Origin: an uncultured Collinsella sp.
Lineage (GTDB): Bacteria; Actinomycetota; Coriobacteriia; Coriobacteriales; Coriobacteriaceae
DNA: 6,243 nt
Direction of reading: 5' to 3'
Assembly: GCA_902464035.1 (NCBI GenBank)
Contig: CABQHT010000080.1
Coordinates: 1 to 6,243 of the forward strand
A program made the translations under genes and the position numbers. The notes beneath the pieces were generated by a model, which saw only the letters and a list, made by a program, of their open reading frames with translations, had not been told where the DNA came from and made no database searches. Of this stretch, positions 1 through 5,547 are shown piece by piece; the first letter of the stretch is position 1; each line of letters begins with the position of its first letter.

Positions 1-578
1 AGCATGGCGAAGCCCATGGCAGGCAGGATGTTGGCGGCAACGCCGAAGCCGTCGAGCACGAACTGCGGAATGAAGTCGAGCATGCCCTGGATCGCGTCAG
101 CGCCCAGATAGAACGACAGCGAGCACAGCAGGAACGCCATGAGGACGCCCGTGGAGCCAATCAGGAAGTGCATCGCGTAGACGCCCTTGAGGTTACCCTG
201 GGCAGAGAAGACATCCGCGCGGTCGACCAGGATCGGCAGGGCTGCGTTCAGGATGTTCTTGATGGCGAGGCACAGCGTGGCGATAGGCATAGCGAGTGCG
301 ATGGCAGCCTCGGTGCTCTGGCCCAGCTGGATAGCGAAGGCGCAGGCGAGCACGCCGCCGATCGTCTCATCGGGCGGAACGTAGGCGCCGATGGAGATCG
401 AGCCCATGAACAGCAGCTCCAGGCTCGCGCCGATCGCGAGGCCAGACTGCAGGTCCCCCAGCACCAGGCCCACGAGCGGGCACAGGACGATGGGGCGGAA
501 CGCGTAGAGCGTACCGAGCTGGTAGTCGAACTTACCGAATGCGGCGATAAGTCCGATGAGGATAGCTTGGGTAAGCAT
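1..578 (-). CDS. PTS mannose/fructose/sorbose-family EIIC permease subunit, C-terminus cut by window edge
   Basis: Membrane subunit that, with EIID, forms the sugar channel of a mannose-type phosphotransferase system in the cytoplasmic membrane. My translation from the ATG at 578 gives 192 residues starting MLTQAILIGLIAAF with no stop before the window ends; the family is usually about 250-270 residues, so roughly the last quarter is missing. Residues 39-70 carry the strongest family signature: LGDLQSGLAIGASLELLFMG followed by SISIGAYVPPD. A second conserved stretch near 178-192 reads FGVAANILPAMGFAM. Hydrophobic stretches at about 4-14, 29-41, 46-66, 75-84, 91-117 and 136-158 fit a polytopic protein. 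The start is supported by AAAGGGGG at 583-590, about 4 nt upstream; the ATG at 582 is out of frame. It follows EIIB by 60 nt. The sugar cannot be read from EIIC alone. Confidence 0.93.
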   Translation of the reverse strand, partial: MLTQAILIGLIAAFGKFDYQLGTLYAFRPIVLCPLVGLVLGDLQSGLAIGASLELLFMGSISIGAYVPPDETIGGVLACAFAIQLGQSTEAAIALAMPIATLCLAIKNILNAALPILVDRADVFSAQGNLKGVYAMHFLIGSTGVLMAFLLCSLSFYLGADAIQGMLDFIPQFVLDGFGVAANILPAMGFAM

Positions 579-605
579 ACATCCCCCTTTCCATATAGGA
601 CACTA

Positions 606-627
606 CGAAGAACCCGCAGGCTCTTCG
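606..627 (-). other. Intercistronic hairpin between EIIB and EIIC
   Basis: CGAAGA at 606-611 pairs perfectly with TCTTCG at 622-627, leaving a 10-nt loop in which two further base pairs can form. No U-run follows on the minus strand, so it does not look like an intrinsic terminator. It lies just after the EIIB stop and could influence mRNA stability or processing; that role is inference. Confidence 0.35.
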
Positions 628-638
628 GAATTAACCGC

Positions 639-1121
639 CTAGAGCACGCTTGCGCAGTCGACCTTGGGGTCATCGGCCAAGGGTCGAATCTCGATCTCAA
701 CGCCACGATCCAGCATCTCGCGCACATCGGCTTCCTCGGCCGCGGTCAGGAAGATCTGACGAGAGACCTGACGAGCGTCGGGACGCTTCTCGTCCTTGGG
801 CTTGGTGTTGCCCAGGTTGACCGACTTGATCTGCGGGCAGCCCTCAACAAGCTGCTTTGCCTCTGCGATGGTGGCGACGCAGATGATCATCTTGTATTTG
901 TCAGTCACGCCCGAGTTAATGGCCTCGATGGCATTCGCCATATCCTTGATGACGAGCTTACAACCGGCAGGCTTGCCCATCTTGAGCGTCGTCTTCCACA
1001 CCGGGTCGTTGGCGACCTTATCGCCCACGCAGAAAATGCAGTTGGAGCCAAGGCCCTGAACCCAGGAAACTGCGACCTGGCCATGAAGCAGGCGATGGTC
1101 AACGCGAAGTAGCTGAATCAT
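639..1121 (-). CDS. PTS mannose/fructose/sorbose-family EIIB phosphocarrier subunit
   Basis: Cytoplasmic protein that takes phosphate from EIIA and passes it to the sugar as it crosses EIIC/EIID. The product is 160 residues, about the normal length for a free-standing EIIB of this family. The N-terminus MIQLLRVDHRLLHGQVAVSW holds the classic active-site loop, with His13 in LLHGQV as the expected phospho-histidine. I chose the ATG at 1121 over an in-frame TTG at 1136: GGGGGG at 1129-1134 is a suitable ribosome-binding site 7 nt before the ATG, and the TTG would itself include the last base of that G-run. EIIA and EIIB are separate genes here, unlike the fused ManX of E. coli. The gap to EIIA upstream is 57 nt. 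Family assignment is secure; the substrate is not determined. Confidence 0.95.
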   Translation of the reverse strand: MIQLLRVDHRLLHGQVAVSWVQGLGSNCIFCVGDKVANDPVWKTTLKMGKPAGCKLVIKDMANAIEAINSGVTDKYKMIICVATIAEAKQLVEGCPQIKSVNLGNTKPKDEKRPDARQVSRQIFLTAAEEADVREMLDRGVEIEIRPLADDPKVDCASVL

Positions 1122-1128
1122 AATGTGA

Positions 1129-1134
1129 CCCCCC
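1129..1134 (-). promoter_or_regulatory. Ribosome-binding site of EIIB (GGGGGG)
   Basis: A run of six G on the minus strand, 7 nt upstream of the ATG at 1121. It decides the start in favour of MIQLLRVDH, because an upstream TTG start would overlap this run. The EIIC gene uses a similar G-rich site (AAAGGGGG). Confidence 0.6.
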
Positions 1135-1178
1135 AAAGGTCTTGCGTTGTCTTACGGCATGTCAATAGGTGCTGCGAA

Positions 1179-1598
1179 TTAGAACTCTTCTTCCTCGTCG
1201 TCATCGACCAAAAGATCGTTGACGAACTTCACACGCGTATCGTCCGCAGCGACGATGGCGCGAATCGTCTCCTCAACCGGCGCCGACTCATCGGAGAACA
1301 GCAGCTGGATGAGCAGAGGAAGGTTCATGTTGGTAACGAGGTACGTGCGGGGACGCGTCTGGACGATCTTGGTGAACTCGTTGTTGACGCTGCCGCCAAA
1401 GAGGTCGGTGCAAACGACGACATCATCGTCGGCAGACATGTCCGCCAGCAGTTTTTGGGCCTCCTCGGCCACGTCCATGCGGTCATCGACGAACATCGAA
1501 AGATCGTGGACGTTGTCGCGAGCACCCGAGAGCAGCTCGACGCTCTCCTTGATGCCGGTAGCGAAGTGCGCATGGCTGGCGATGATGTACTGTCTCAT
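1179..1598 (-). CDS. PTS mannose/fructose/sorbose-family EIIA phosphocarrier subunit
   Basis: Cytoplasmic protein that accepts phosphate from HPr and hands it to EIIB. The 139-residue product matches a single EIIA(Man) domain. His9 in IIASHAHFATGI aligns with the phosphorylated His of the family (His10 of E. coli ManX). TDLFGGSVNN at 64-73 corresponds to the conserved TDLFGGSPFN loop, and NMNLPLL at 90-96 to the usual G-NLPML motif. The C-terminus ends in an unusually acidic tail (DDDEEEEF, 132-139), which I cannot assign a role. AGAGGA at 1606-1611, 7 nt upstream, supports the ATG at 1598. It lies between the FrlB-like enzyme (46-nt gap) and EIIB, so enzyme and transporter genes appear to share one transcript. 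Confidence 0.95.
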   Translation of the reverse strand: MRQYIIASHAHFATGIKESVELLSGARDNVHDLSMFVDDRMDVAEEAQKLLADMSADDDVVVCTDLFGGSVNNEFTKIVQTRPRTYLVTNMNLPLLIQLLFSDESAPVEETIRAIVAADDTRVKFVNDLLVDDDEEEEF

Positions 1599-1620
1599 TC
1601 TGTGTTCCTCTCAATAGCCC

Positions 1621-1636
1621 GGCACGTTCCCGCACC
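1621..1636 (-). other. Intercistronic hairpin with GNRA-type tetraloop
   Basis: On the minus strand GGTGCGGGAACGTGCC can fold as a 6-bp stem (GGUGCG/CGUGCC, two central G-U pairs) closed by the tetraloop GGAA. It begins 8 nt after the stop of the FrlB-like gene and ends before the EIIA ribosome-binding site. No U-run follows. A role in mRNA processing or protection is possible but inferred. Confidence 0.35.
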
Positions 1637-1644
1637 TGTCTTCT

Positions 1645-2706
1645 TTAGTAGTCGAACTGGTGATAGTAGCGACGATACTTGAGGTTGTGCTTGGTGACCG
1701 TCTCGTAGTAGCGAGCCAGGCGGTCGGTCACGAGCACCGTCAGAATCCACGGGGAGACGATGACGCGGAACTCGTCGTCAAGGCCGGGGATGGCGAACTC
1801 GGCGGTGTCGATGATGTTGATGTCGGTGTCGCCGGTCACGCCGCGGGTGAGGAACGCGCGAGCACGCTCGTCGAGCTTACGGCACTCGTCCTCGCCCATG
1901 AACAGGAACACGGGCACGCCCGGTTCCACGAGCTCCAGGGTGCCGTGGAAGAAGTCCGCCGAGGTGATGTAGCGGGTGCGCTTCCACTGCATCTCCTCCA
2001 GGATGCACATCGAGAAGAGGATCGTCTCGCCCCAGAGGGCACCGGAGCCGATGAACATGGTGTAGGGCGCGAGGGCGTACTTCTTGGCGAGCTCCTCGGC
2101 GCGCGGCTCGAAGCGCTTGCGGATATCGAGCATATCCTTCCAGATGTCCTTGGTCTGCTCGATGAACAGATCGAACTTGGGGAAGCAACCGCGACGGTTG
2201 AGCAGGCGCAGGCCGAAGCAGTCGGCGAGGTAGTAGCCCTTCTCGCAGCCACCGGAGCCATGGTCAGAAGCCATGGCGACGCAGTTCTCGGCGCCGACAG
2301 CCTGGCCGATGGGGCCCTCGGGCTTGGTCATGGCGTAGACGCGCACGCCCATGTCCTTCATCTTCTTGACGGCCTCGAGGACCTCGGGGGTGGTGCCGGA
2401 CTCGGAGGCGGTGAGCACGACGGACTTGTCGGTCATGCGCTTGTGGCCGGAGACATTCCACTCGGCGGCGTGGATCAGGTAGACCTCCAGGTCGCGGTCG
2501 CCGAACTTGTTCATGAGATACTCGAGCTGCATGAGCTCATCCCAGGTGCCGCCAACACCCATCAGGAACACGGCGTCGTAGCCCTCGTCGGCAACCTTGT
2601 CGGCGAGCGCGGTCATCTTCTTGCCGGTCTCGTAGAGCGCCTTGCCGTCCTCGAGGTAGCCCTCCTGGTCGAAATTCATGATCTCGATCTTCTCGGTTTC
2701 CTTCAT
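1645..2706 (-). CDS. SIS-domain sugar-phosphate deglycase, FrlB/GfrF-like (probable fructosamine-6-phosphate deglycase)
   Basis: Predicted cytoplasmic enzyme that cleaves a phosphorylated Amadori compound, such as fructoselysine-6-phosphate, to amino acid plus glucose-6-phosphate. The 353-residue length fits the FrlB family (about 340). A SIS sugar-phosphate loop is visible at TASESGTTPE (99-108). The C-terminal half resembles E. coli FrlB as I recall it: HGTLELVEPGVPVFLFMG (254-271) against HGPLEIVEPGVPFLFLLG, and a terminal RRYYHQFDY against RRYYGGLVEY. Glu238 and His254 are 16 residues apart, the spacing of the catalytic Glu/His pair in GlmS (E488/H504) and FraB (E214/H230). The usual GE-xx-HGP is AD-FF-HGT here, a small departure. 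The start is supported by AAAGGAG at 2713-2719. It lies 61 nt after the other SIS gene and just before the PTS genes. Family is firm; the exact substrate is inferred from context. Confidence 0.85.
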   Translation of the reverse strand: MKETEKIEIMNFDQEGYLEDGKALYETGKKMTALADKVADEGYDAVFLMGVGGTWDELMQLEYLMNKFGDRDLEVYLIHAAEWNVSGHKRMTDKSVVLTASESGTTPEVLEAVKKMKDMGVRVYAMTKPEGPIGQAVGAENCVAMASDHGSGGCEKGYYLADCFGLRLLNRRGCFPKFDLFIEQTKDIWKDMLDIRKRFEPRAEELAKKYALAPYTMFIGSGALWGETILFSMCILEEMQWKRTRYITSADFFHGTLELVEPGVPVFLFMGEDECRKLDERARAFLTRGVTGDTDINIIDTAEFAIPGLDDEFRVIVSPWILTVLVTDRLARYYETVTKHNLKYRRYYHQFDY

Positions 2707-2721
2707 TTGCTTCTCCTTTCT

Positions 2722-2742
2722 GGGGATGCCTTAACAATCCCC
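2722..2742 (-). other. Intercistronic hairpin just upstream of the FrlB-like gene
   Basis: GGGGAT (2722-2727) and ATCCCC (2737-2742) form a perfect 6-bp stem around a 9-nt loop in the 61-nt gap between the two SIS genes. The stem ends 2 nt from the AAAGGAG ribosome-binding site, so it could affect translation of the downstream gene or protect the 5' end of a processed mRNA. No U-run follows, so a terminator is unlikely. Confidence 0.4.
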
Positions 2743-2767
2743 TATGCCAACGAGCGACAACGCCCGC

Positions 2768-3883
2768 CTACATTCCGTAACACTCAGCTGCTTTGGCCTT
2801 AAGCGTGTTGACCGATTCCTCGTAGCCCTCCGCCTTAACCTCCATTTGCTTGGAGACGGCATCGAGATACGGATGGACGTCCCACGAGTTCAGACGCTCG
2901 GTGACCATTGCCGCCATCGTCTGAAAGAACACCAGGTTGGGAATCGCGGCAAGCAGCGGAGCCACCTGCGGCACCGCAATCTCGTGTGCCTTGCCCTTGG
3001 GATGCATGGTTAGCAGGACGGCCTTTTTCGTTACCCTCGACAGCGCGTCGGCGATATGTGCCAGGCGCTCCGACCCTCGAGGATCGTCGACGATAAATAC
3101 CAGGTAGCCTGGGGTAATCTGCATCTCGGGACCGTGGACGAACTCCTCGCCCTCGTGATGCATGGCAGGAATCTTGATGGTCTCGCTCAACTTGAGCGCG
3201 CCCTCTTCGGCAACGCCATAGTTGGGACCGTTACCCACAACCATGGCCGGCACGTGCTCCGACAGCTCGAGCAGATGATCTTGGACATAGGTCTCGGCGG
3301 TCTTGCACATCGCGGCGTTGGCCTGGATAGCCTCGCGCAGATCGTCAAGGCGCTGGGCGACGCCATCGGCGTCAATCGTCCCGCGCGCCTGAGCACCGTA
3401 AATACCAAAGAGCACCAAGTACTCGATGAGCGTTTGGACGCCCAAGGTCACAAAGTCCACCGACTCGACGCCCACGCCGTAGTCGAGAACGATATCGGCG
3501 TGATCCTTAATGGGAGCCTCGACGTTTGCCGTGAGCGCAACTGCTGCCATGTCATGCGCTCGCATAAAATCGAGCGCCGCAATCGTGTTAGTCGAATAGC
3601 CACTCTGAGAAATAGCGATGTTGAGCGCATTCTGCGGATAGGCATGCTCAAAGTCGACAAAGGCCTCAGGCGTCACAACGGACACCTGCATCTGCAGTGC
3701 GTCCTGCAGGTAATCGCGAGCGCAATCGGCGGCGTGACGGGACGAACCCGAGGCGACGATACGCAGCGCGCCAAAGGATGCGGACTGGAAAATATCGACG
3801 AGCTGGCGTACAAGCTCGGACGAACGCTCGAGGTTCTCGCCCATACGCACATGGGCAAGCTGAACGTAATCGAGCATTTTCAT
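2768..3883 (-). CDS. SIS-domain sugar-phosphate isomerase/deglycase, GlmS isomerase-domain-like (possibly GfrE-like)
   Basis: Predicted cytoplasmic enzyme acting on a phosphorylated amino or glycated sugar. The 371-residue product has two SIS modules resembling the isomerase half of GlmS, without the glutaminase domain. GSSRHAA (46-52) matches the GlmS GTSYHAG loop and SQSGYSTNT (92-100) matches SQSGETADT. ALKLSETIKIPAMHHEGEEF, then VHGP (229-252), matches the GlmS segment ALKLKEISY...GELKHGP. Glu234 and His250 have the catalytic 16-residue spacing. Near the C-terminus, Lys345 lies where the GlmS active-site lysine would be expected. GAGG at 3891-3894, 7 nt upstream, favours the ATG at 3883; Met3 (ATG at 3877) is a weaker alternative. 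It is the first gene after the control region. By context it may be the second deglycase of a gfr-like system, but an amino-sugar isomerase or deaminase (AgaS-like) cannot be excluded. Confidence 0.85.
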   Translation of the reverse strand: MKMLDYVQLAHVRMGENLERSSELVRQLVDIFQSASFGALRIVASGSSRHAADCARDYLQDALQMQVSVVTPEAFVDFEHAYPQNALNIAISQSGYSTNTIAALDFMRAHDMAAVALTANVEAPIKDHADIVLDYGVGVESVDFVTLGVQTLIEYLVLFGIYGAQARGTIDADGVAQRLDDLREAIQANAAMCKTAETYVQDHLLELSEHVPAMVVGNGPNYGVAEEGALKLSETIKIPAMHHEGEEFVHGPEMQITPGYLVFIVDDPRGSERLAHIADALSRVTKKAVLLTMHPKGKAHEIAVPQVAPLLAAIPNLVFFQTMAAMVTERLNSWDVHPYLDAVSKQMEVKAEGYEESVNTLKAKAAECYGM

Positions 3884-3894
3884 CGTCTCACCTC

Positions 3895-3960
3895 GTTACA
3901 AATTATTAGTATTTGATACCAATCATAGTTACAGGTTACGGCTTTTTGATACCTATTTGC
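3895..3960. repeat. Two imperfect 33-bp tandem repeat units, candidate operator array
   Basis: Units 3895-3927 and 3928-3960 match at 21 of 33 positions by hand alignment. The matches are clustered: both begin GTTACA, and both carry TTTGATACC-N-AT (3912-3923 and 3945-3956). On the minus strand this reads AT-N-GGTATCAAA and then, about 11 bases on, TGTAAC. A 33-bp period is close to three helical turns, as expected for cooperative protein sites. The array ends beside the ribosome-binding site of the first SIS gene. AT-N-GGTAT resembles half of the HutC-subfamily sites I recall for NagR. Binding by one of the adjacent regulators is inferred. Confidence 0.55.
3922..3927 (-). promoter_or_regulatory. 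Weak -10-like hexamer TATGAT, candidate operon promoter
   Basis: TATGAT matches the -10 consensus at 5 of 6 positions and would give a leader of about 30 nt before the ATG at 3883. The hexamer 17 nt upstream is ATCAAA, a poor -35. It lies inside the tandem repeat, so a protein bound there would block or assist the polymerase. Offered as one of two alternatives. Confidence 0.25.
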
Positions 3961-4006
3961 CGACTAATCTTTCCCCATCGGCGAACGGTCGATTTTGAAC
4001 CATGTA

Positions 4007-4024
4007 AGGTTGTATATACAGCCT
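4007..4024. promoter_or_regulatory. Palindromic operator candidate for a GntR/HutC regulator
   Basis: AGGTTGTATATACAGCCT is an 18-bp palindrome with 8 of 9 base pairs matching and a perfect 10-bp core TGTATATACA (4011-4020). The core fits the general HutC-subfamily pattern GT-N-TA-N-AC as I recall it. It lies 55 bp after the stop of one UTRA regulator and 123 bp before the first metabolic gene, the expected place for a local repressor site. Confidence 0.6.
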
Positions 4025-4039
4025 GCTTAACGATTCGAA
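4011..4039 (-). promoter_or_regulatory. Possible promoter overlapping the palindrome
   Basis: TTCGAA (4034-4039) and TATACA (4011-4016) are separated by 17 nt on the minus strand. The -10 matches at 4 of 6 positions and the -35 is poor. If used, the palindrome would cover the -10 (classical repression) and the metabolic mRNA would have a leader of about 120 nt. A 5-bp inverted repeat GCCGA/TCGGC (3959-3963 and 3978-3982) would lie in that leader. Confidence 0.25.
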
Positions 4040-4078
4040 ATCAGTCGGCTTTTTCTGCCCGTTATGCAAAAACACCAG

Positions 4079-4792
4079 CTAGTACGTATAGGTATATCCA
4101 CCCGCATCGCCGCGGTTGAACGACTTGACGTACTCGATCGCCTGCCCACTTGCATCGTAGCTCACGCACTCCAACGTCAAGGCAAGGTCTCCTTGCTCCA
4201 AATCGAGCAAGCCTGCGTCGCGTGCTCCCAGCGCCTCGATATTGAGCTTTTCCTGCGCCATGACCGGCTTTCGACCCAGCATCTCATAGGTCTCGTACAG
4301 ACTGAAAACCGACACATCGATCTCCTCGATGGTCGGGAACAGCAGGCAGGGGATAAGCGCCATCTCAATTGATACGGGGTCGCCGTTTACACAGTTAAGA
4401 CGTCGAATGGAATAGAGCAGGTCGTCCTCGGCAATGCCAAACAGATCGGCATAGTACGGACCCGCATAACGCTTGGAGCGCGCGAGGATACGGACGGACG
4501 GCTCGCCTCCCGAGGCACGAACCGATTCGCGGAAGCCACCCGTACGCTCAAACGTAACGGGCACCTTCTGCGCCACGAAGGCGCCTTTTCCACGAACACG
4601 GCGAATCTGGCCGCGACGAACCAGCTCGTCAACGGCGCTTCGGATGGTCAGGCGCGTCGTGCCAAACTCCTCAGCGAGCTCGTTCTCGGACGGAATCATC
4701 GAGCCCGTGGGATATATGCCGCGCTCGATACGCTCCTCGATACGGCGGCGTATGCGCATATAGACCGGGGTGGTCTCTACTGTTTCAGCCAT
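4079..4792 (-). CDS. GntR/HutC-family transcriptional regulator (winged helix plus UTRA), FrlR-like
   Basis: DNA-binding regulator whose UTRA domain is expected to sense a sugar phosphate or related small molecule. Of 237 residues, the first 75 form a GntR winged helix: IPSENELAEEFGTTRLTIRS (33-52) is the helix-turn-helix and GQIRRVRGKGAFVA (61-74) the wing. About 90-232 is the UTRA ligand domain, with the family pattern LLYSIRRLNCVNGDPVSIE (125-143) and a C-terminal strand ending SFNRGDAGGYTYTY. The overall layout matches E. coli FrlR, the regulator of fructoselysine use. The start at 4792 has AGGTGA at 4796-4801. It overlaps the end of the preceding regulator gene by 16 bp, suggesting translational coupling. 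The stop is followed by the control region of the SIS/PTS genes, and no terminator is seen. Repression of those genes is the natural inference. Confidence 0.92.
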   Translation of the reverse strand: MAETVETTPVYMRIRRRIEERIERGIYPTGSMIPSENELAEEFGTTRLTIRSAVDELVRRGQIRRVRGKGAFVAQKVPVTFERTGGFRESVRASGGEPSVRILARSKRYAGPYYADLFGIAEDDLLYSIRRLNCVNGDPVSIEMALIPCLLFPTIEEIDVSVFSLYETYEMLGRKPVMAQEKLNIEALGARDAGLLDLEQGDLALTLECVSYDASGQAIEYVKSFNRGDAGGYTYTY

Positions 4793-5544
4793 TGTTCACC
4801 TGCCACGCTCTTCATGCCGTTCTTTTCGCCGTTATCGGCAAAGCGGAACTTCGTGGGCAGAATCACCGATTTGCAATGCTCCACAAAGCGCATGTCTTTA
4901 TCAAACTCAATCGTGCTCTCATAGAATACCGGCGTTCCCTCTTCTTGCTGGAGAAGCTCGGCCTCCTCGGCGTTCAGGCGCGAGATTGAGATGTGCTCGC
5001 GTCCATGCTCAACACGCACGCCGCCTTCTTTGAGCAAGACGTCGTAGAGGCTCTCGTGCTCAAAATCATGGTCGGGAAGCGACGGGCAAAGAGACAGGTT
5101 GACATGGGCTGTTTCGATCGACGCCGGCTCGCCCTCAATAAGACGGACGCGCTGCATGCGGAGCAAGGGAGCGCCTGCGGCAACCCCAAGCTTGTCGGCA
5201 AGCGCCTCATCTGCCTCGACCATCTCGGTGGAAACCAAACGCGAAGAGGGGTGCAGGCCGGCAGTCCGCACGGCATCGGAGAAATTATACGTTTCCTGGA
5301 AGATATTCAGCGGTTTGGGAGGACACACATACGTGCCCGATCCGCGGCGGCTCTCGAGCGTTCCGCACGAAATGAGCCGCGTGATGCCAGCACGTAACGC
5401 CGTACGCGAAACGCCAATAACCTCGCACAGCACACGCTCGGCCGGCAGGCGGTCGCCGCCGGTAAGCTGATGGTGCTGGATGTACCAAAGAATTCCCTCA
5501 ACAGCACGATCTTTGGGGGGGATTGCATAAGATTCGCCTGCCAT
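4777..5544 (-). CDS. GntR/HutC-family transcriptional regulator (winged helix plus UTRA), second paralogue
   Basis: A second DNA-binding regulator with the same domain order but clearly diverged sequence. Of 255 residues, the helix-turn-helix is LPAERVLCEVIGVSRTALRA (33-52), with wing GTLESRRGSGTYV (61-73). A UTRA-type ligand domain spans about 85-235, including PLLRMQRVRLIEGEPASIET (126-145) and FVEHCKSVILPTKFRF (220-235). A polar tail (236-255) extends past the UTRA domain and overlaps the start of the next regulator. The ATG at 5544 has GAGGAG at 5553-5558, 8 nt upstream. The ligand and target genes are not readable. It might sense a different intermediate of the same pathway, or control the upstream hypothetical gene. 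It follows that gene by only 38 nt, so it may share its transcript. Confidence 0.92.
   Translation of the reverse strand: MAGESYAIPPKDRAVEGILWYIQHHQLTGGDRLPAERVLCEVIGVSRTALRAGITRLISCGTLESRRGSGTYVCPPKPLNIFQETYNFSDAVRTAGLHPSSRLVSTEMVEADEALADKLGVAAGAPLLRMQRVRLIEGEPASIETAHVNLSLCPSLPDHDFEHESLYDVLLKEGGVRVEHGREHISISRLNAEEAELLQQEEGTPVFYESTIEFDKDMRFVEHCKSVILPTKFRFADNGEKNGMKSVAGEQWLKQ
4796..4801 (-). promoter_or_regulatory. Ribosome-binding site of the downstream GntR gene, inside the upstream GntR gene
   Basis: AGGTGA followed by ACA and the ATG at 4792. It sits within the last codons of the preceding regulator, the usual arrangement for coupled translation. A 5-bp inverted repeat (AGACC 4762-4766, GGTCT 4772-4776) directly follows the upstream stop codon. 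Confidence 0.5.
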
Positions 5545-5547
5545 TGC

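Noticed and set aside
168..1112. 314-codon plus-strand open frame across EIIC and EIIB
   Set aside because: It runs antisense through two well-supported PTS genes and their gap. The translation shows no family resemblance.
1141..1178. TTGACA between EIIA and EIIB as an internal promoter -35
   Set aside because: No -10-like hexamer follows at 16-18 nt.
1660..2802. 380-codon open frame on the plus strand, longer than the gene opposite it
   Set aside because: It is antisense to the FrlB-like gene, whose protein has clear family motifs. The plus-strand translation is a low-complexity mix of Leu, Gly, Val, His and Ala with no recognisable domain, as expected for a GC-rich antisense frame, and it has no convincing ribosome-binding site.
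3056..3916. 286-codon plus-strand open frame opposite the GlmS-like gene
   Set aside because: Antisense shadow: the minus-strand protein has SIS motifs and catalytic residues, while this one shows no domain.
4040..4060. TCGGC followed by TTTTT on the plus strand, resembling a terminator
   Set aside because: The only nearby matching arms are 4 bp (AGCC/GGCT) or lie more than 80 nt away, and there is no plus-strand gene for it to terminate.
4060..4100. Intrinsic terminator after the downstream GntR gene (TTTTT just past the stop)
   Set aside because: No stable stem could be formed immediately before the U-run; read-through into the metabolic genes remains possible.
4081..4100. GTACGTATAGGTATATCC as another operator-like site
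   Set aside because: These are the codons for the terminal Tyr-Thr-Tyr-Thr-Tyr of the GntR protein; TA-rich motifs arise from Tyr and Thr codons.
4751..4760. Perfect 10-bp palindrome TATGCGCATA
   Set aside because: It lies inside the coding sequence for the YMRIR segment of the downstream GntR protein and does not resemble the intergenic sites; likely a by-product of codon content.
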